Origin: Peptococcaceae bacterium BICA1-7
Lineage (GTDB): Bacteria > Bacillota > Desulfotomaculia > Desulfotomaculales > Desulfocucumaceae
Length of the DNA stretch: 64,000 nucleotides
Direction: 5' to 3'
Assembly (NCBI GenBank): GCA_000802095.1
Contig: JUEB01000026.1
Span: 620,001-684,000 of the forward strand
Of this stretch, positions 43,423 through 51,536 are shown in pieces (position 1 is the first letter of the stretch; the number at the start of each line of letters is the position of its first letter). The notes below the pieces were generated by a model. It was not told where the DNA came from. It did not search any database and saw nothing but the letters and a program-made list of their open reading frames with translations. A program made the translations under genes and the position numbers.

Positions 43423-43594
43423 GCGAACGGCATTATATCCAGCTATACGGGGATAATGGCGGGTATTAACCTGTCCTGTCCTCCGGTCAGACCCTGCATT
43501 TTACGGTTGGCCAGCCCTCTTCCGGGAGACTATCCGTCAGCTATCAGTAGTCTGCAGATGAAATTTTTTTCTAGATGGCTGATAGCTGACAGCT

Positions 43595-43626
43595 AAAAAA
43601 AACGCGGGCTGCATAAAGCATCCCGC
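43595..43626 (-). terminator. Intrinsic terminator after the PDGLE gene
   Basis: GCGGGCTGC (43604-43612) pairs with GCATCCCGC (43618-43626); minus-strand tail GTTTTTTTTAGC. Confidence 0.85.
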
Positions 43627-43639
43627 ATATCTGTATTTT

Positions 43640-43933
43640 TTAGCTTAATGATCTATCCTTCTTTTTTAACAGCCTGGCCAGCCCGTACATGGCCGCAAAG
43701 GTCAGGGCCGTGCCGGCTACCCCGGCCATAGCAGTAGCCACCGCTTCGTTTTCGATGCCGGGAAATGCATAGTCAGGAACCGGTGACTCCATCACCTGGC
43801 TGCCCTCACCTTTTTCAATAAAGCCCAGGTCGGTGGCCACTCTCTCCAGCCCGTCGGGAGCGGCTGACGCGAAGGGGGAAAGCAGGGCTGCGACAATAAT
43901 GGCGGCCAGGAGAACTTTATAAAAGGGTTTCAT
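43640..43933 (-). CDS. PDGLE-domain protein (CbiN/CbiM-associated)
   Basis: 97 aa, a PDGLE domain: N-terminal signal/anchor helix, SPFASAAPDGLERVATDLGF, a short extracytoplasmic loop and a second helix ending in KKKDR. PDGLE proteins accompany or are fused to CbiM in cobalt/nickel energy-coupling-factor transporters, in place of CbiN. The ATG overlaps the CbiM stop by 4 bp (ATGA), so the two are coupled. The usual CbiQ and CbiO genes are not downstream; instead a terminator follows. Confidence 0.92.
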   Translation of the reverse strand: MKPFYKVLLAAIIVAALLSPFASAAPDGLERVATDLGFIEKGEGSQVMESPVPDYAFPGIENEAVATAMAGVAGTALTFAAMYGLARLLKKKDRSLS

Positions 43934-44592
43934 GAGCGGCTCACCCCCTCTCCGGCGCCCTTACCGCCTGCAAAGCCTATCTTATCCATAAAGTTTACCA
44001 CCGCCACGGTGATAAGCCCCTCACCAATCCCAATGAGAGCGTGAACTCCCAGCATGCCCTTTAAAATAAAGCTCAGGCTGACCTGGTGCACGCTGTGGGA
44101 AAGCCCCAGCTCCAGCGAGGCCAGCAGGGCAGACGCCATTACCGAAAACCATGCGGTCACAAAAACTGAAACGTTTCGCCCCATAGGGCCGGGCAGTAAT
44201 CTGGACAGCAGGCTGTAGAGCAGGTAGGCTGTCAGCACACCGATCACCGCCATGTTGAACATGTTGGCCCCCAGCGCAGTAATCCCTCCGTCGCCAAAGA
44301 AAAGCATCTGTATGGCCAGCACAGTTGAAATGACTATGCAGGCGCTCCACGGGCCCAGCATTATGGCAGCCAGGGCGGCCCCCAGAAGATGTCCTGAGGC
44401 CACTCCGGCAATAACCGGGAAGTTCACCATCTGGGCGGCAAATATAAATGCCGCCATAACCCCCAGCCGTGGCACCTGCCTTTCGCTGAGCTCCTCCCTG
44501 GACTTTTTGATGCTGTAGCCTATCGCCCCCGCGCTGAGCAGATAGGCAGGCGCCCATGTCTGGGCATTGAGAAAACCGTCAGGTATATGCAT
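43930..44592 (-). CDS. cbiM: Energy-coupling factor transporter substrate-specific component CbiM
   Basis: About 220 aa from ATG 44592 (AAAAGGAGG upstream). MHIPDGFLNAQTW at the very N-terminus supplies the metal-binding His2 motif, with six to seven helices and MVNFPVIAGVASGHLLGAAL in the middle. CbiM binds Co2+ or Ni2+ for uptake; the N-terminal Met-His is part of the site, which fixes the start. It lies 200 bp downstream of znuB, behind a terminator-like hairpin, and has no T and A components (CbiQ/CbiO) nearby, so it must borrow them or work alone with PDGLE. No cobalamin riboswitch is visible upstream. Confidence 0.95.
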   Translation of the reverse strand: MHIPDGFLNAQTWAPAYLLSAGAIGYSIKKSREELSERQVPRLGVMAAFIFAAQMVNFPVIAGVASGHLLGAALAAIMLGPWSACIVISTVLAIQMLFFGDGGITALGANMFNMAVIGVLTAYLLYSLLSRLLPGPMGRNVSVFVTAWFSVMASALLASLELGLSHSVHQVSLSFILKGMLGVHALIGIGEGLITVAVVNFMDKIGFAGGKGAGEGVSRS

Positions 44593-44646
44593 ACTAAGGC
44601 TATTCCTCCTTTTACTATGTAGTACTACGATTCTTCCATTGGCCAA

Positions 44647-44698
44647 CAAAAAAACCATGAAGCTGGAAACCGTTTCTACGGTCCAATACCTTCATGGT
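44647..44698 (-). terminator. Terminator between znuB and cbiM
   Basis: ACCATGAAG (44654-44662) pairs with CTTCATGGT (44690-44698), with inner AAACCG/CGGTTT-like pairing. On the minus strand TTTTTTTG follows. It may separate cbiM from the zinc operon or attenuate read-through. Confidence 0.8.
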
Positions 44699-44794
44699 AT
44701 TATGGCGGTTTTTTTATTTACCCCTGTTTAGTTCTACCCGACCGGCTCCGACCGGTCATTATCAGCTTTACTTTAACACATAAGGGGAGTGGTT

Positions 44795-45625
44795 TCAAGA
44801 GGAAATTGTTTGCCCCGTACTGGAGGAGGCCCTCAGTGCCCCGTACAGCATGGACAGGGCAAGTATCACCACTGCTGTCATGATGACCACCCCGCCCGGG
44901 GCCAGGTTGAAATAAAAGGAGGCAAAAAGTCCCGACACCACAGCCAGCTCACCCGCCGCCACCGAAAGAAAAAGGGCGCCCCTGAAGCTCCCGGCCAGCT
45001 TTAGCGCTGCTGCCACGGGTAGTATCATCAGCGAGGAAACCAGTAAAATACCAACTATCTTAATGGATACGGCTATGGTAAGGGCGGTCATGGCTGTAAA
45101 GCCAACAGAAATATACTTTACCGGCAGACCGGCCACGGCAGCCGCCTCCTCATCAAAGGTAATGGTAAACAGCTCCTTGAAAAAAAGCTTTACCAGCACC
45201 AGTATAACTGCCACCGCCCCGGAGATGATCAGCACATCGGAGCCGTTAACCGTTACTATGCTGCCAAAAAGGTAGCTCATAAAGTTGGCGTTAAGACCCT
45301 TGCCCAGCCCCAGCATTATTGCCCCCCCGGCGGCGCCGGTGGAGAGTATTATGGCTATGGCCAGCTCTGGATAGGTTTTATACCTCATTCTTATGGCCTC
45401 TATTAAAAAGGCTCCGGACAATGAGAAAATCGAGGCGGTAAGCACAGGCTGTGTTCCCAGTAAGAGCCCCGCCGCAACACCCGAGAGACACACATGAGAT
45501 AAGGAATCTGCAATCAGGGAAAGCCTCTTAAGGGTTACAAACAGCCCCACCACCGGGCAGACGACACCCACCAGCATTCCTGTTATAAAGGCGTTTCTCA
45601 TGAATTCATAGTGGAATATTTCCAT
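44795..45625 (-). CDS. znuB: Metal (zinc-type) ABC transporter permease ZnuB
   Basis: 276 aa, eight or nine helices, ABC-3 family. Motifs: GVVCPVVGLFVTLKRLSLIA and the coupling segment SLSHVCLSGVAAG; later VKIVGILL-type helix (SIKIVGILLVSSLMILPVAA). It forms the channel with ZnuC. ATG 45625 has GGGAGG upstream and follows the znuC stop by 14 bp. Third of zur-znuA-znuC-znuB. Confidence 0.94.
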   Translation of the reverse strand: MEIFHYEFMRNAFITGMLVGVVCPVVGLFVTLKRLSLIADSLSHVCLSGVAAGLLLGTQPVLTASIFSLSGAFLIEAIRMRYKTYPELAIAIILSTGAAGGAIMLGLGKGLNANFMSYLFGSIVTVNGSDVLIISGAVAVILVLVKLFFKELFTITFDEEAAAVAGLPVKYISVGFTAMTALTIAVSIKIVGILLVSSLMILPVAAALKLAGSFRGALFLSVAAGELAVVSGLFASFYFNLAPGGVVIMTAVVILALSMLYGALRASSSTGQTISS

Positions 45626-45639
45626 TTATACCTCCCTAT

Positions 45640-46392
45640 TTAAAAGCGGCTGTCTGAATATACCGGGAAAAGGCCCCCGCAGTTATCTGTGACAATGCTG
45701 CCCGGCGTGGTACTCCAGCTATTGCAGGTACAAAGCTGCAAATTAAGGCAGACCTGGCGGGTACAAAACCCCGCCACCCCCTCTATGTCATGGGATACTA
45801 TAACCAGTGTCATATTCATTTCCCTGTTTAAGCTTTTCAGCAAGGAGTATAGTTTTTTCTTGGTGAACTTATCGACACCCACCGTAGGCTCATCCATAAT
45901 CAAAAGGTCAGGATCCGCAGCCAGTGCCCTGGCTATCATGACCCTCTGCTGCTGCCCCCCGGAAAGCCGTGTAATGAGCGTATTTTTATAGCTGCTCATC
46001 TCCACTGTCTCCAGTGCCCTTTCAGCAGCCTGGTAATCATCAGGACCATATCCCCTGAACAGTCCTATGCGGGCCGCGCGCCCCGAAAGGGCCACCTCCA
46101 GCACCGAGGCAGGGAAGGCCTGATTAAACTGGGCAGCCTTTTGCGAAACATACCCCAGCCTCTGTCTCCATTTCCCACTGGAAACACCCATTCCAAAAAT
46201 TTTAATCTCCCCGTCCTGGGGGTGCAGCCTTCCCAGCAGAAGGTTGATAAGCGTGGTCTTGCCGGCCCCGTTGGGCCCTGTTATCCCCACTGCCTCTCCG
46301 CTCATAATGGTCAGGCTGACTTCTTTTAAAACAGGGTGGCACCCGTATGTAAAAGACAGATTATTTATTTCTACCGCCGGAAAGCTGTTCAT
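45640..46392 (-). CDS. znuC: Metal ABC transporter ATP-binding protein ZnuC
   Basis: 250 aa. Walker A ITGPNGAGKTTLINLLLG, Q-loop GYVSQKAA, signature RLSGGQQQRVMIARAL, Walker B LLIMDEPTVGVD, H-loop IVSHDIEGV. The C-terminal tail (NSWSTTPGSIVTDNCGGLFP) is unlike the usual short ending of family members and contains three extra cysteines with CLNLQLCTC just before it, perhaps a metal-sensing tail or sequence drift. Starts 4 bp after znuA. Confidence 0.94.
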   Translation of the reverse strand: MNSFPAVEINNLSFTYGCHPVLKEVSLTIMSGEAVGITGPNGAGKTTLINLLLGRLHPQDGEIKIFGMGVSSGKWRQRLGYVSQKAAQFNQAFPASVLEVALSGRAARIGLFRGYGPDDYQAAERALETVEMSSYKNTLITRLSGGQQQRVMIARALAADPDLLIMDEPTVGVDKFTKKKLYSLLKSLNREMNMTLVIVSHDIEGVAGFCTRQVCLNLQLCTCNSWSTTPGSIVTDNCGGLFPVYSDSRF

Positions 46393-46396
46393 TTTT

Positions 46397-47386
46397 TTAT
46401 CTGACCTCGCAAGCTATTTTTAAATTACCCAGGTTTTCCTCCATTATGGAAAGGTAGCTCTTGCCTTCGGCTATCTCTTTTTCAGACAGGCCGCCAATGG
46501 GGTTGAGCACCATAGTTCTTACTCCTGCCTCCCTGGCAATGGCCTCAGATACCGCGGGACTTATCAAAGTTTCAGAAAAAATATATTTAATCCGGTACTC
46601 TCTGACCAGGCCCACTATTTCAGCCATTCTGGCCGGACTGGGCTCAGCATCGGCTGACAGCTCCCGTATTGAAAGCTGCTCCAGTCCATAACGGTGTGCC
46701 ATATAGCCGAAGGCATCATGGGAAACAACAAAGCGCTTTTGCCCGGCCCCGGCCAGGGCGGCCCTGTAGCGTCCATCCAGATCCTCCAGGCTGGCCCTGT
46801 ATTTTTGGGCGTTTGCCGTGTAGTAATCCTTTCCGGCCGGGTCGGCCTGGACCAGCCCCTCCAGAATATTGTCCACCATTATACCGGCATTTGCCGGGTC
46901 CAGCCAGATATGAGGGTCGACAGCACCGTGATCGTGATCCTCTTCCTGATCAACACCGCTGTCCTCCACCTCTTCGCCTGGGCTTCCATCATGGCTGTCG
47001 CCGCCGCCCTCCAGCAGTTGCGCCCCTTTACTGGCGTCCACCACCGTAAGCTTGCTGCGGTCAGTATTTCTCAGCACGCTTTCGACCCATGGCTCCAGAC
47101 CGGCTCCACAGTAGGCAAACAGCCTGGCTTCACTAACTCTGATCAAGTCTCCGGGGTTTGGCTCCCAGTGGTGGGGCTCCGCTCCGGGAGGAAGAAGGTT
47201 ATATACCTCCACCCTGTCTCCCCCTATGTTCCTGGCAAAGTCATAGACAGGGAAAATGGTGGTGACCAATTTTATTTTCTCACTGCCGGGATCCTCTCTC
47301 CCAGTGCTGCGCCTGTCCCCGGAACAGCCGCTCACCAATATAAAGGCTGTTAAAATAAACAGCAGCAACCTTAAAGTTTTTATCAA
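46397..47386 (-). CDS. znuA: Zinc-type ABC transporter substrate-binding lipoprotein ZnuA
   Basis: 329 aa. Lipoprotein signal with lipobox LVSGC near residue 21. Cluster A-I binding protein with metal ligands in PPGAEPHHWEPNP, in DPHIWLDPANAG after a His/acidic loop (DQEEDHDHGAVDPH), in VVSHDAFGYMAHRYGL and FSETLISP. The His-rich loop is characteristic of zinc rather than manganese proteins. It captures metal outside the membrane for ZnuBC. It begins 1 bp after the zur stop. Confidence 0.95.
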   Translation of the reverse strand: MIKTLRLLLFILTAFILVSGCSGDRRSTGREDPGSEKIKLVTTIFPVYDFARNIGGDRVEVYNLLPPGAEPHHWEPNPGDLIRVSEARLFAYCGAGLEPWVESVLRNTDRSKLTVVDASKGAQLLEGGGDSHDGSPGEEVEDSGVDQEEDHDHGAVDPHIWLDPANAGIMVDNILEGLVQADPAGKDYYTANAQKYRASLEDLDGRYRAALAGAGQKRFVVSHDAFGYMAHRYGLEQLSIRELSADAEPSPARMAEIVGLVREYRIKYIFSETLISPAVSEAIAREAGVRTMVLNPIGGLSEKEIAEGKSYLSIMEENLGNLKIACEVR

Positions 47387-47387
47387 T

Positions 47388-47837
47388 TTATTTAACCTCC
47401 CGCTTTGAGCCGGTACAGCTTGAGCAGTACCCGTACAACTCGAAGCTGTGCCTTTCCACAGTAAACTTTTTATCTCTTAAAAGACTGCTGTCAAGAAACT
47501 TCAGAGGGCAAAAATCCAGCTCCTCAGACATTCCGCACCTGATGCAGATAAGATGGTGATGGTGACTGTTTTCACCGGCCAGCTCATAGCGGCACTTGCC
47601 GTCTTCAAAATTCAAAGCCTCAATAATACCAAGCTCTCTCATAGTGTTAAGATTACGATAGACGGTATCAAGACTTACATTGGGGAATTTGTTTTTTATC
47701 TCCTGGTGGATTTCTTCCGCACTGTAATGTTTACCCCCGGAACCAAAGCAATTTATAATTTCCTGCCGCTGGGGAGTAATTCTGTAACCTCCTTTTTTTA
47801 ACCGCTCCACCAGACAAACACTGCTCAAAAGCTTCAC
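47388..47837 (-). CDS. Fur-family regulator, probably Zur
   Basis: 149 aa. N-terminal winged helix (YRITPQRQEIINCF, SAEEIHQEIKNKFPNVSLDT then VYRNLNTMRELGI), C-terminal dimerisation/metal domain with NSHHHHLICIRCGM and YCSSC, giving the structural Cys4 zinc site. It is the first gene of the znu operon, so zinc responsiveness is inferred from context. GTG start with GGGG upstream. A consensus-like promoter and an A/T-rich palindrome precede it, consistent with autoregulation. Confidence 0.92.
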   Translation of the reverse strand: MKLLSSVCLVERLKKGGYRITPQRQEIINCFGSGGKHYSAEEIHQEIKNKFPNVSLDTVYRNLNTMRELGIIEALNFEDGKCRYELAGENSHHHHLICIRCGMSEELDFCPLKFLDSSLLRDKKFTVERHSFELYGYCSSCTGSKREVK

Positions 47838-47853
47838 CCCCCATACCTCTGAC

Positions 47854-47907
47854 TAATAAGAATTATTCCTATCTAAATATTATTACTATATAATCAAAAT
47901 ATGTCAA
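47854..47907 (-). promoter_or_regulatory. Promoter and candidate Fur/Zur box of the znu operon
   Basis: Minus strand: -35 TTGACA (47902-47907), 16-bp spacer, -10 TAATAA (47880-47885). Just downstream, 47854-47868 contains GAATAATTCTTATTA, an imperfect palindrome in the style of Fur-family boxes. Position downstream of the start site would fit repression. Confidence 0.5.
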
Positions 47908-48055
47908 TCAGTTTAAGTATATTTTCTGCGGGACTCTTTATAATAAAAAAGCATATGGTGAATGCCCTTCTTGAATGCCATCAGAGGAAGCTTTTTTGAA
48001 ACGCTCTTAACGGAAAGTGGAAAACAAAGGAGAACTATACTTTCCTAAGCGTTAT

Positions 48056-48093
48056 AAGAAAAAAGGCCGGTACCATCTTTTTACCGGCCTTTT
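48056..48093 (-). terminator. Intrinsic terminator of the SPFH-RHH operon
   Basis: AAAAGGCCGGTA (48061-48072) pairs perfectly with TACCGGCCTTTT (48082-48093); minus-strand tail TTTTTTC. The stem touches the stop codon of the RHH gene. Confidence 0.92.
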
Positions 48094-48292
48094 ACTTTTC
48101 TTTTTTCTCATTTCTGTCACTGCTGCCGGAGCTCCCTTTATCGGCGGGCAGCCGCCCCGCCTTCCGGGCGGCCTCTCTGAGCAGAAACTCAATATGACCG
48201 TTTGTGCTGCGCAGCTCATCGGCAGCCCATTTTTCCAGCACACCGTATAGCCCGGGATCAATTCTCAGGGGAAAATTTTTCCTGGCAGTCAT
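48092..48292 (-). CDS. Ribbon-helix-helix (Arc-like) DNA-binding protein
   Basis: 66 aa from ATG 48292. [20 protein letters not shown] followed by [20 protein letters not shown] is a ribbon-helix-helix fold: a beta strand with alternating residues, then two helices; the short acidic/basic tail is disordered. It starts 13 bp after the SPFH gene stop and shares its terminator, so the two are co-transcribed. Small RHH proteins of this kind are regularly found next to this SPFH type in Firmicutes; the target is probably the operon itself. It is missed easily because of its size. Confidence 0.75.
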   Translation of the reverse strand: MTARKNFPLRIDPGLYGVLEKWAADELRSTNGHIEFLLREAARKAGRLPADKGSSGSSDRNEKKEK

Positions 48293-48305
48293 AGGAACCA
48301 CCAGC

Positions 48306-49148
48306 CTAGTATAGCGATCCGGTGTTGATTACCGGCTGGGCTGCCCGTTCGGAGACTATGGCCACCATCAGATTGTTGATCATGGCCACCTTGCGCTCCT
48401 GATCAAGCTCAACTATGCCTTCCTCCTCCAACTTGGCGATAGCCATCTGGGCCATCCCCACCGCTCCCTCCACAATCTTTGACCGGGCGGCAACAATGGC
48501 CGAGGCCTGCTGTCGCTGGAGCATGGCGCTGGCTATCTCGGTGGCATAGGCCAGGTGAGTCAGGCGGGCCTCGATTACCTCCACGCCTGCTGCCGAAAGT
48601 CTGACCTGCAGCTCCCTGGCCAGCTCCGCCGCCACCTCCTCGGCATTTCCCCGGAGGGAGTAGCCTGTCTCCTCAAAGGTATCGTAGGGGTATTTGGTAG
48701 CAACATGGCGCAGGGCGGTCTCACTCTGTATTTCCACGAAGCCCTCATAGTTATCCACGTCAAAGAGGGCCTTGGCCGAGTCCACCACCTTGAAAACAAC
48801 CACCGCGGCAATCTCCACAGGGTTTCCCTCCACATCATTAACCTTCAGCCTGGCGCTGTTGAAGTTACGCACCCTTAAGGACACCTTTTTGCGGGCCGTC
48901 AGGGGGGCGGTCATCCACAGGCCGCTTTCCAGAATACTCCCCATGTAGCGCCCAAAGAAGGTAACAGCTGCAGCCTGATTGGGCTGCACCACGGTAATGC
49001 CGCTGAAGATAAGCACCACAGCAGTAACGGCTATCACTCCGAATGCTTCACTACCCCCCATAAACAGAATTACCGAGCCCGCTGTCAGACCCAGAGCCGC
49101 CAAAACCGCCAGAAAACCGTTTACTTTAAAGGCTTTTTGTTCAATCAT
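48306..49148 (-). CDS. SPFH-domain (stomatin/prohibitin-like) membrane protein
   Basis: 280 aa from ATG 49148, with GGGAGGGT upstream. Two hydrophobic segments (about 8-30 and 33-52) form a hairpin anchor; residues 55-230 are the SPFH/band-7 domain ([40 protein letters not shown] and [20 protein letters not shown]), followed by a helical region rich in Ala/Gln. SPFH proteins oligomerise at membranes as scaffolds, often with proteases. Here the partner is only a small RHH protein, an unusual coupling. Confidence 0.92.
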   Translation of the reverse strand: MIEQKAFKVNGFLAVLAALGLTAGSVILFMGGSEAFGVIAVTAVVLIFSGITVVQPNQAAAVTFFGRYMGSILESGLWMTAPLTARKKVSLRVRNFNSARLKVNDVEGNPVEIAAVVVFKVVDSAKALFDVDNYEGFVEIQSETALRHVATKYPYDTFEETGYSLRGNAEEVAAELARELQVRLSAAGVEVIEARLTHLAYATEIASAMLQRQQASAIVAARSKIVEGAVGMAQMAIAKLEEEGIVELDQERKVAMINNLMVAIVSERAAQPVINTGSLY

Positions 49149-49308
49149 TGCTGACCCTCCCATATTGTTTTGATATATATATGATATCACATTGATATAG
49201 ATAATTCAATAGCTGCAGCGATTAGCTTTTTACTGATCTGTAAACTATAACCGGGCTTGACTGCCTGCCTGAATTGTTCTAACATTAATTATCCGGAGGT
49301 GTATTTTT

Positions 49309-49827
49309 ATGACAGCAGCCAGAAAGCTCCTGGACTGGATTATAGTATTGGTTATGGCGGTAGGGTTCTCCCTGGTGTTCCGCATATATGTGGCCGAGGG
49401 CAGGTGGATTCCCTCCGAGTCCATGGTTCCCACCCTTCAGGTGGGGGACCGGCTCATAGTAGAAAAGGTTACCCCCAGGCTTACCGGGATTCAAAGGGGG
49501 GACATAATTGTGTTCAGGCCTCCCGCCTCTATCTCCCAGAAGGATGATTTGATTAAAAGGGTTATAGGGCTCCCCGGGGATACCCTCTCCATAAAGAAAG
49601 GGATTGTCTATATCAACGGCGAGGCGCTGAGCGAGCCCTATGAGGCCGAAAAGCCGTTTGCCGACTTTAAGCCCTACAAGGTCCCGGAAAAAAGCTACTT
49701 TGTTATGGGGGACAACAGGAATGACAGCTACGACAGCAGATTCTGGGGGCCGGTGCCGGAGGATCAGATAATAGGTAAAGCCCTGGTGCGCTATTTTCCT
49801 GTTGACAGTATGCATATGTTCAATTGA
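49309..49827 (+). CDS. lepB: Signal peptidase I
   Basis: 172 aa, the size of Gram-positive SipS-type enzymes with a single N-terminal transmembrane helix (about 8-28). Catalytic Ser in IPSESMVPTLQVGD, general-base Lys in LIKRVIGLPGD, and conserved boxes YFVMGDNRNDSYDSR and FWGPVPE. It removes signal peptides outside the membrane. ATG start with CGGAGG upstream. Single gene, divergent from the SPFH operon; a repeat and a terminator follow. Confidence 0.96.
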   Translation: MTAARKLLDWIIVLVMAVGFSLVFRIYVAEGRWIPSESMVPTLQVGDRLIVEKVTPRLTGIQRGDIIVFRPPASISQKDDLIKRVIGLPGDTLSIKKGIVYINGEALSEPYEAEKPFADFKPYKVPEKSYFVMGDNRNDSYDSRFWGPVPEDQIIGKALVRYFPVDSMHMFN

Positions 49828-49861
49828 GATCCGCCTTGCAGGCGGTCCCGTCTTCCAGACG

Positions 49862-49923
49862 GCGGGGAGACAGGAGACTGCTTAGAGGTAATACCTCTGG
49901 TCGGGAGACAGGAGACAGAATAG
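49862..49923. repeat. GTCTCCT heptamer element C2 with palindrome
   Basis: GGAGACAGGAGAC (twice, 49873-49919 region) flanks the perfect 15-bp palindrome AGAGGTAATACCTCT (49885-49899). A near copy of the palindrome arm occurs at 63759-63773 beside repeat A5. Confidence 0.6.
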
Positions 49924-49956
49924 ACGGGCGTCCAATTTTGAGTTAGAAGTCGGATT

Positions 49957-49993
49957 AAAAAAGGACCGGCAACCGCACTGCCGGTCCTTTTTT
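49957..49993 (+). terminator. Intrinsic terminator after lepB (bidirectional)
   Basis: AAAAAAGGACCGGCA (49957-49971) pairs perfectly with TGCCGGTCCTTTTTT (49979-49993). It is separated from the lepB stop by repeat C2. It could also serve the converging gene at 50090-50437. Confidence 0.9.
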
Positions 49994-50052
49994 CACATGA
50001 CCACAGGGGACAGAGAAGGTTTTATATATACCGCAAAAACTGCCAAAGTCAA

Positions 50053-50089
50053 CTCCCGTCTCCTGTCTCCTATCTCCTATCCCCTGTCC
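50053..50089. repeat. GTCTCCT heptamer array C3
   Basis: ACTCCCGTCTCCTGTCTCCT then ATCTCCTATCCCCTGTC: five degenerate heptamers that run up to the stop codon of the following minus-strand gene. Confidence 0.65.
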
Positions 50090-50437
50090 TCAATTATCCA
50101 TCTGAACCGCCACTGCTGTCCTGTACCCGGCCTCCGACGCCGCCTTTACAGACAGGGTGTCTTCCTTTTCACCCCAGGTCAGCCTTACATTAAGGCCCCG
50201 GGCAAGGTCCAGACCGCTTAAGTCCACCTTGGCCTGCCTCATCCAGTCCTCGGTCAGATGAACAAAGATAAGCTCAAATTTATTATTTCTGACCAGCCTG
50301 AAGCGCGACTCTCCAATCAGCCTGTATAGTATGGGGGCCTCCCTGACATTTCCGTCCAGGGCAGGGCTGCCGCTTTCCACTGTAAACTCTGCCTCACCGG
50401 CAGCCTCCTCCTGAATAAGATCGCCTATATCAGACAA
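50090..50437 (-). CDS. Small acidic protein of unknown function
   Basis: 115 aa from TTG 50437, preceded by GGAGGAGG at 8-9 nt; a frame from 50458 would include that ribosome binding site. Acidic N-terminus (SDIGDLIQEEAAGEAEFTVE), then a predicted alpha/beta body (ILYRLIGESRFRLVRNNKFE, HLTEDWMRQAKVDLSGLDLA and RLTWGEKEDTLSVKAASEAG). No signal, no cysteines. Not recognised. It is sandwiched between repeats C3 and A4. Confidence 0.6.
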   Translation of the reverse strand: MSDIGDLIQEEAAGEAEFTVESGSPALDGNVREAPILYRLIGESRFRLVRNNKFELIFVHLTEDWMRQAKVDLSGLDLARGLNVRLTWGEKEDTLSVKAASEAGYRTAVAVQMDN

Positions 50438-50480
50438 TTCGCCAACCTCCTCCATCAAGACCTAAAGCGCCTATGCAGAT

Positions 50481-50721
50481 TTTTTTAACCACAGAGGCCA
50501 CAGAGATCACAGAGAAAATGCTAGCAAGTAATCCTATCCGGTCTGTAGCCGGAATTAAATAATTCGAGAAGTAATGCCAACTGTTCTCCAGAAATTTTAA
50601 AAAAATATTATTCAACATTAAGGCAGGCTAAAAAATCTCTGTGCCCTCTGTGTGCTCTGTGGTTTAAATATGACTTACAAGGACGACCTGCACAAGGTTA
50701 TTTTCATTCCTCTGTGGTGCC
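50481..50721. repeat. CTCTGTG-type MITE-like element, copy A4
   Basis: Left inverted end AACCACAGAGGCCACAGAGA (from 50487), right end TCTCTGTGCCCTCTGTGTGC to about 50666, 120-bp centre different from A2/A3. It continues to the TTCATTCCTCTGTGGTGCC tail (50703-50721) also found in A1. A heptamer array (B3) follows 20 bp later. Confidence 0.8.
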
Positions 50722-50740
50722 TTTTTATAAGGCATGCAAA

Positions 50741-50774
50741 TCTGAATTCTGACTCCTGACTCCTGTATTCCGAC
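50741..50774. repeat. TTCTGAA/CTGACTC heptamer array B3
   Basis: TCTGAATTCTGACTCCTGAC, then TCCTGTATTCCGAC. Mixed units link the TTCTGAA and GTCTCCT families. Confidence 0.7.
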
Positions 50775-50801
50775 GGTTAAGTAGTACCTGTGTGAGCAAA
50801 G

Positions 50802-51314
50802 TTACCCCAGCTTTTTGATTATCTCCCGGCAAAAATCCGGCAGATCGTCGGGGACTCTTGAGGTGATCAGGTTTCCGTCCACCACTACGGCCTGGTCTAT
50901 AAACTCTGCCCCGGCATTAACCAGATCGTCTTTGATCATTGCGCAGGCGGTGGCCTTTTTGCCTTTAATTATTCCAGCCGACACCAGCACCCAGCCGGCA
51001 TGGCAGATGGCGGCCACTACCCTGCCGCTGCTGTGCAGCTCGCGGACAATTCTCAGCATGCCCTGGTCAATCCTCATTTTGTCAGGGGCGTAGCCGCCCG
51101 GGATAATAACTGCCGCAAACTCCCCGGCATTTACCTGGTCCGAAGTCAGGTCAGCCTTTACAGGAACACCGAATTTACTGTTAAAAACAGCCTGTCTTCC
51201 GGTCCCCACCACCACCACCTCGTAGCCTTCCTCAATAAGACGGTAGTAAGGAACCCAAAACTCCAGGTCATTATACATGTCTTCAGTAAATAGAGCTATC
51301 TTTCCTTTTGACAT
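50802..51314 (-). CDS. DJ-1/PfpI-family protein
   Basis: 170 aa from ATG 51314 (GGAGG 9 nt upstream). Class I glutamine-amidotransferase-like fold: conserved Glu in FTEDMYNDLEFWVPYYRL, VIIPGGYAPDKMR, nucleophile elbow VVAAICHAGWVLVSAG with Cys-His, and a late Glu/Asp. PfpI-like members are proposed proteases, deglycases or glyoxalases; the exact reaction is unsettled. Cytoplasmic, single gene, oriented away from sbcDC. Confidence 0.92.
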   Translation of the reverse strand: MSKGKIALFTEDMYNDLEFWVPYYRLIEEGYEVVVVGTGRQAVFNSKFGVPVKADLTSDQVNAGEFAAVIIPGGYAPDKMRIDQGMLRIVRELHSSGRVVAAICHAGWVLVSAGIIKGKKATACAMIKDDLVNAGAEFIDQAVVVDGNLITSRVPDDLPDFCREIIKKLG

Positions 51315-51536
51315 CCACTTCACCCTCCATTCATGTCTTTAATGGTAATTTTTTCTCACGCCCTACTAAAATATACCACCTCCAGAGCCTCTTGGACAAC
51401 CGGTTTTCCACCATCAGAACAGTCCATATGCCTGGAGGATACTGCCGGGCCTGTATAGAAATGTATAATATAGAAAGAGATAAATTCTATCTTAGTATAA
51501 AGAGCAGTTATACTACGTCATACTGGAGGTTTATTG

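Noticed and set aside
43930-44592. Search for a cobalamin riboswitch upstream of cbiM
   Set aside because: The 200-bp gap 44593-44794 holds only a terminator hairpin; no B12-box-like sequence recognised.
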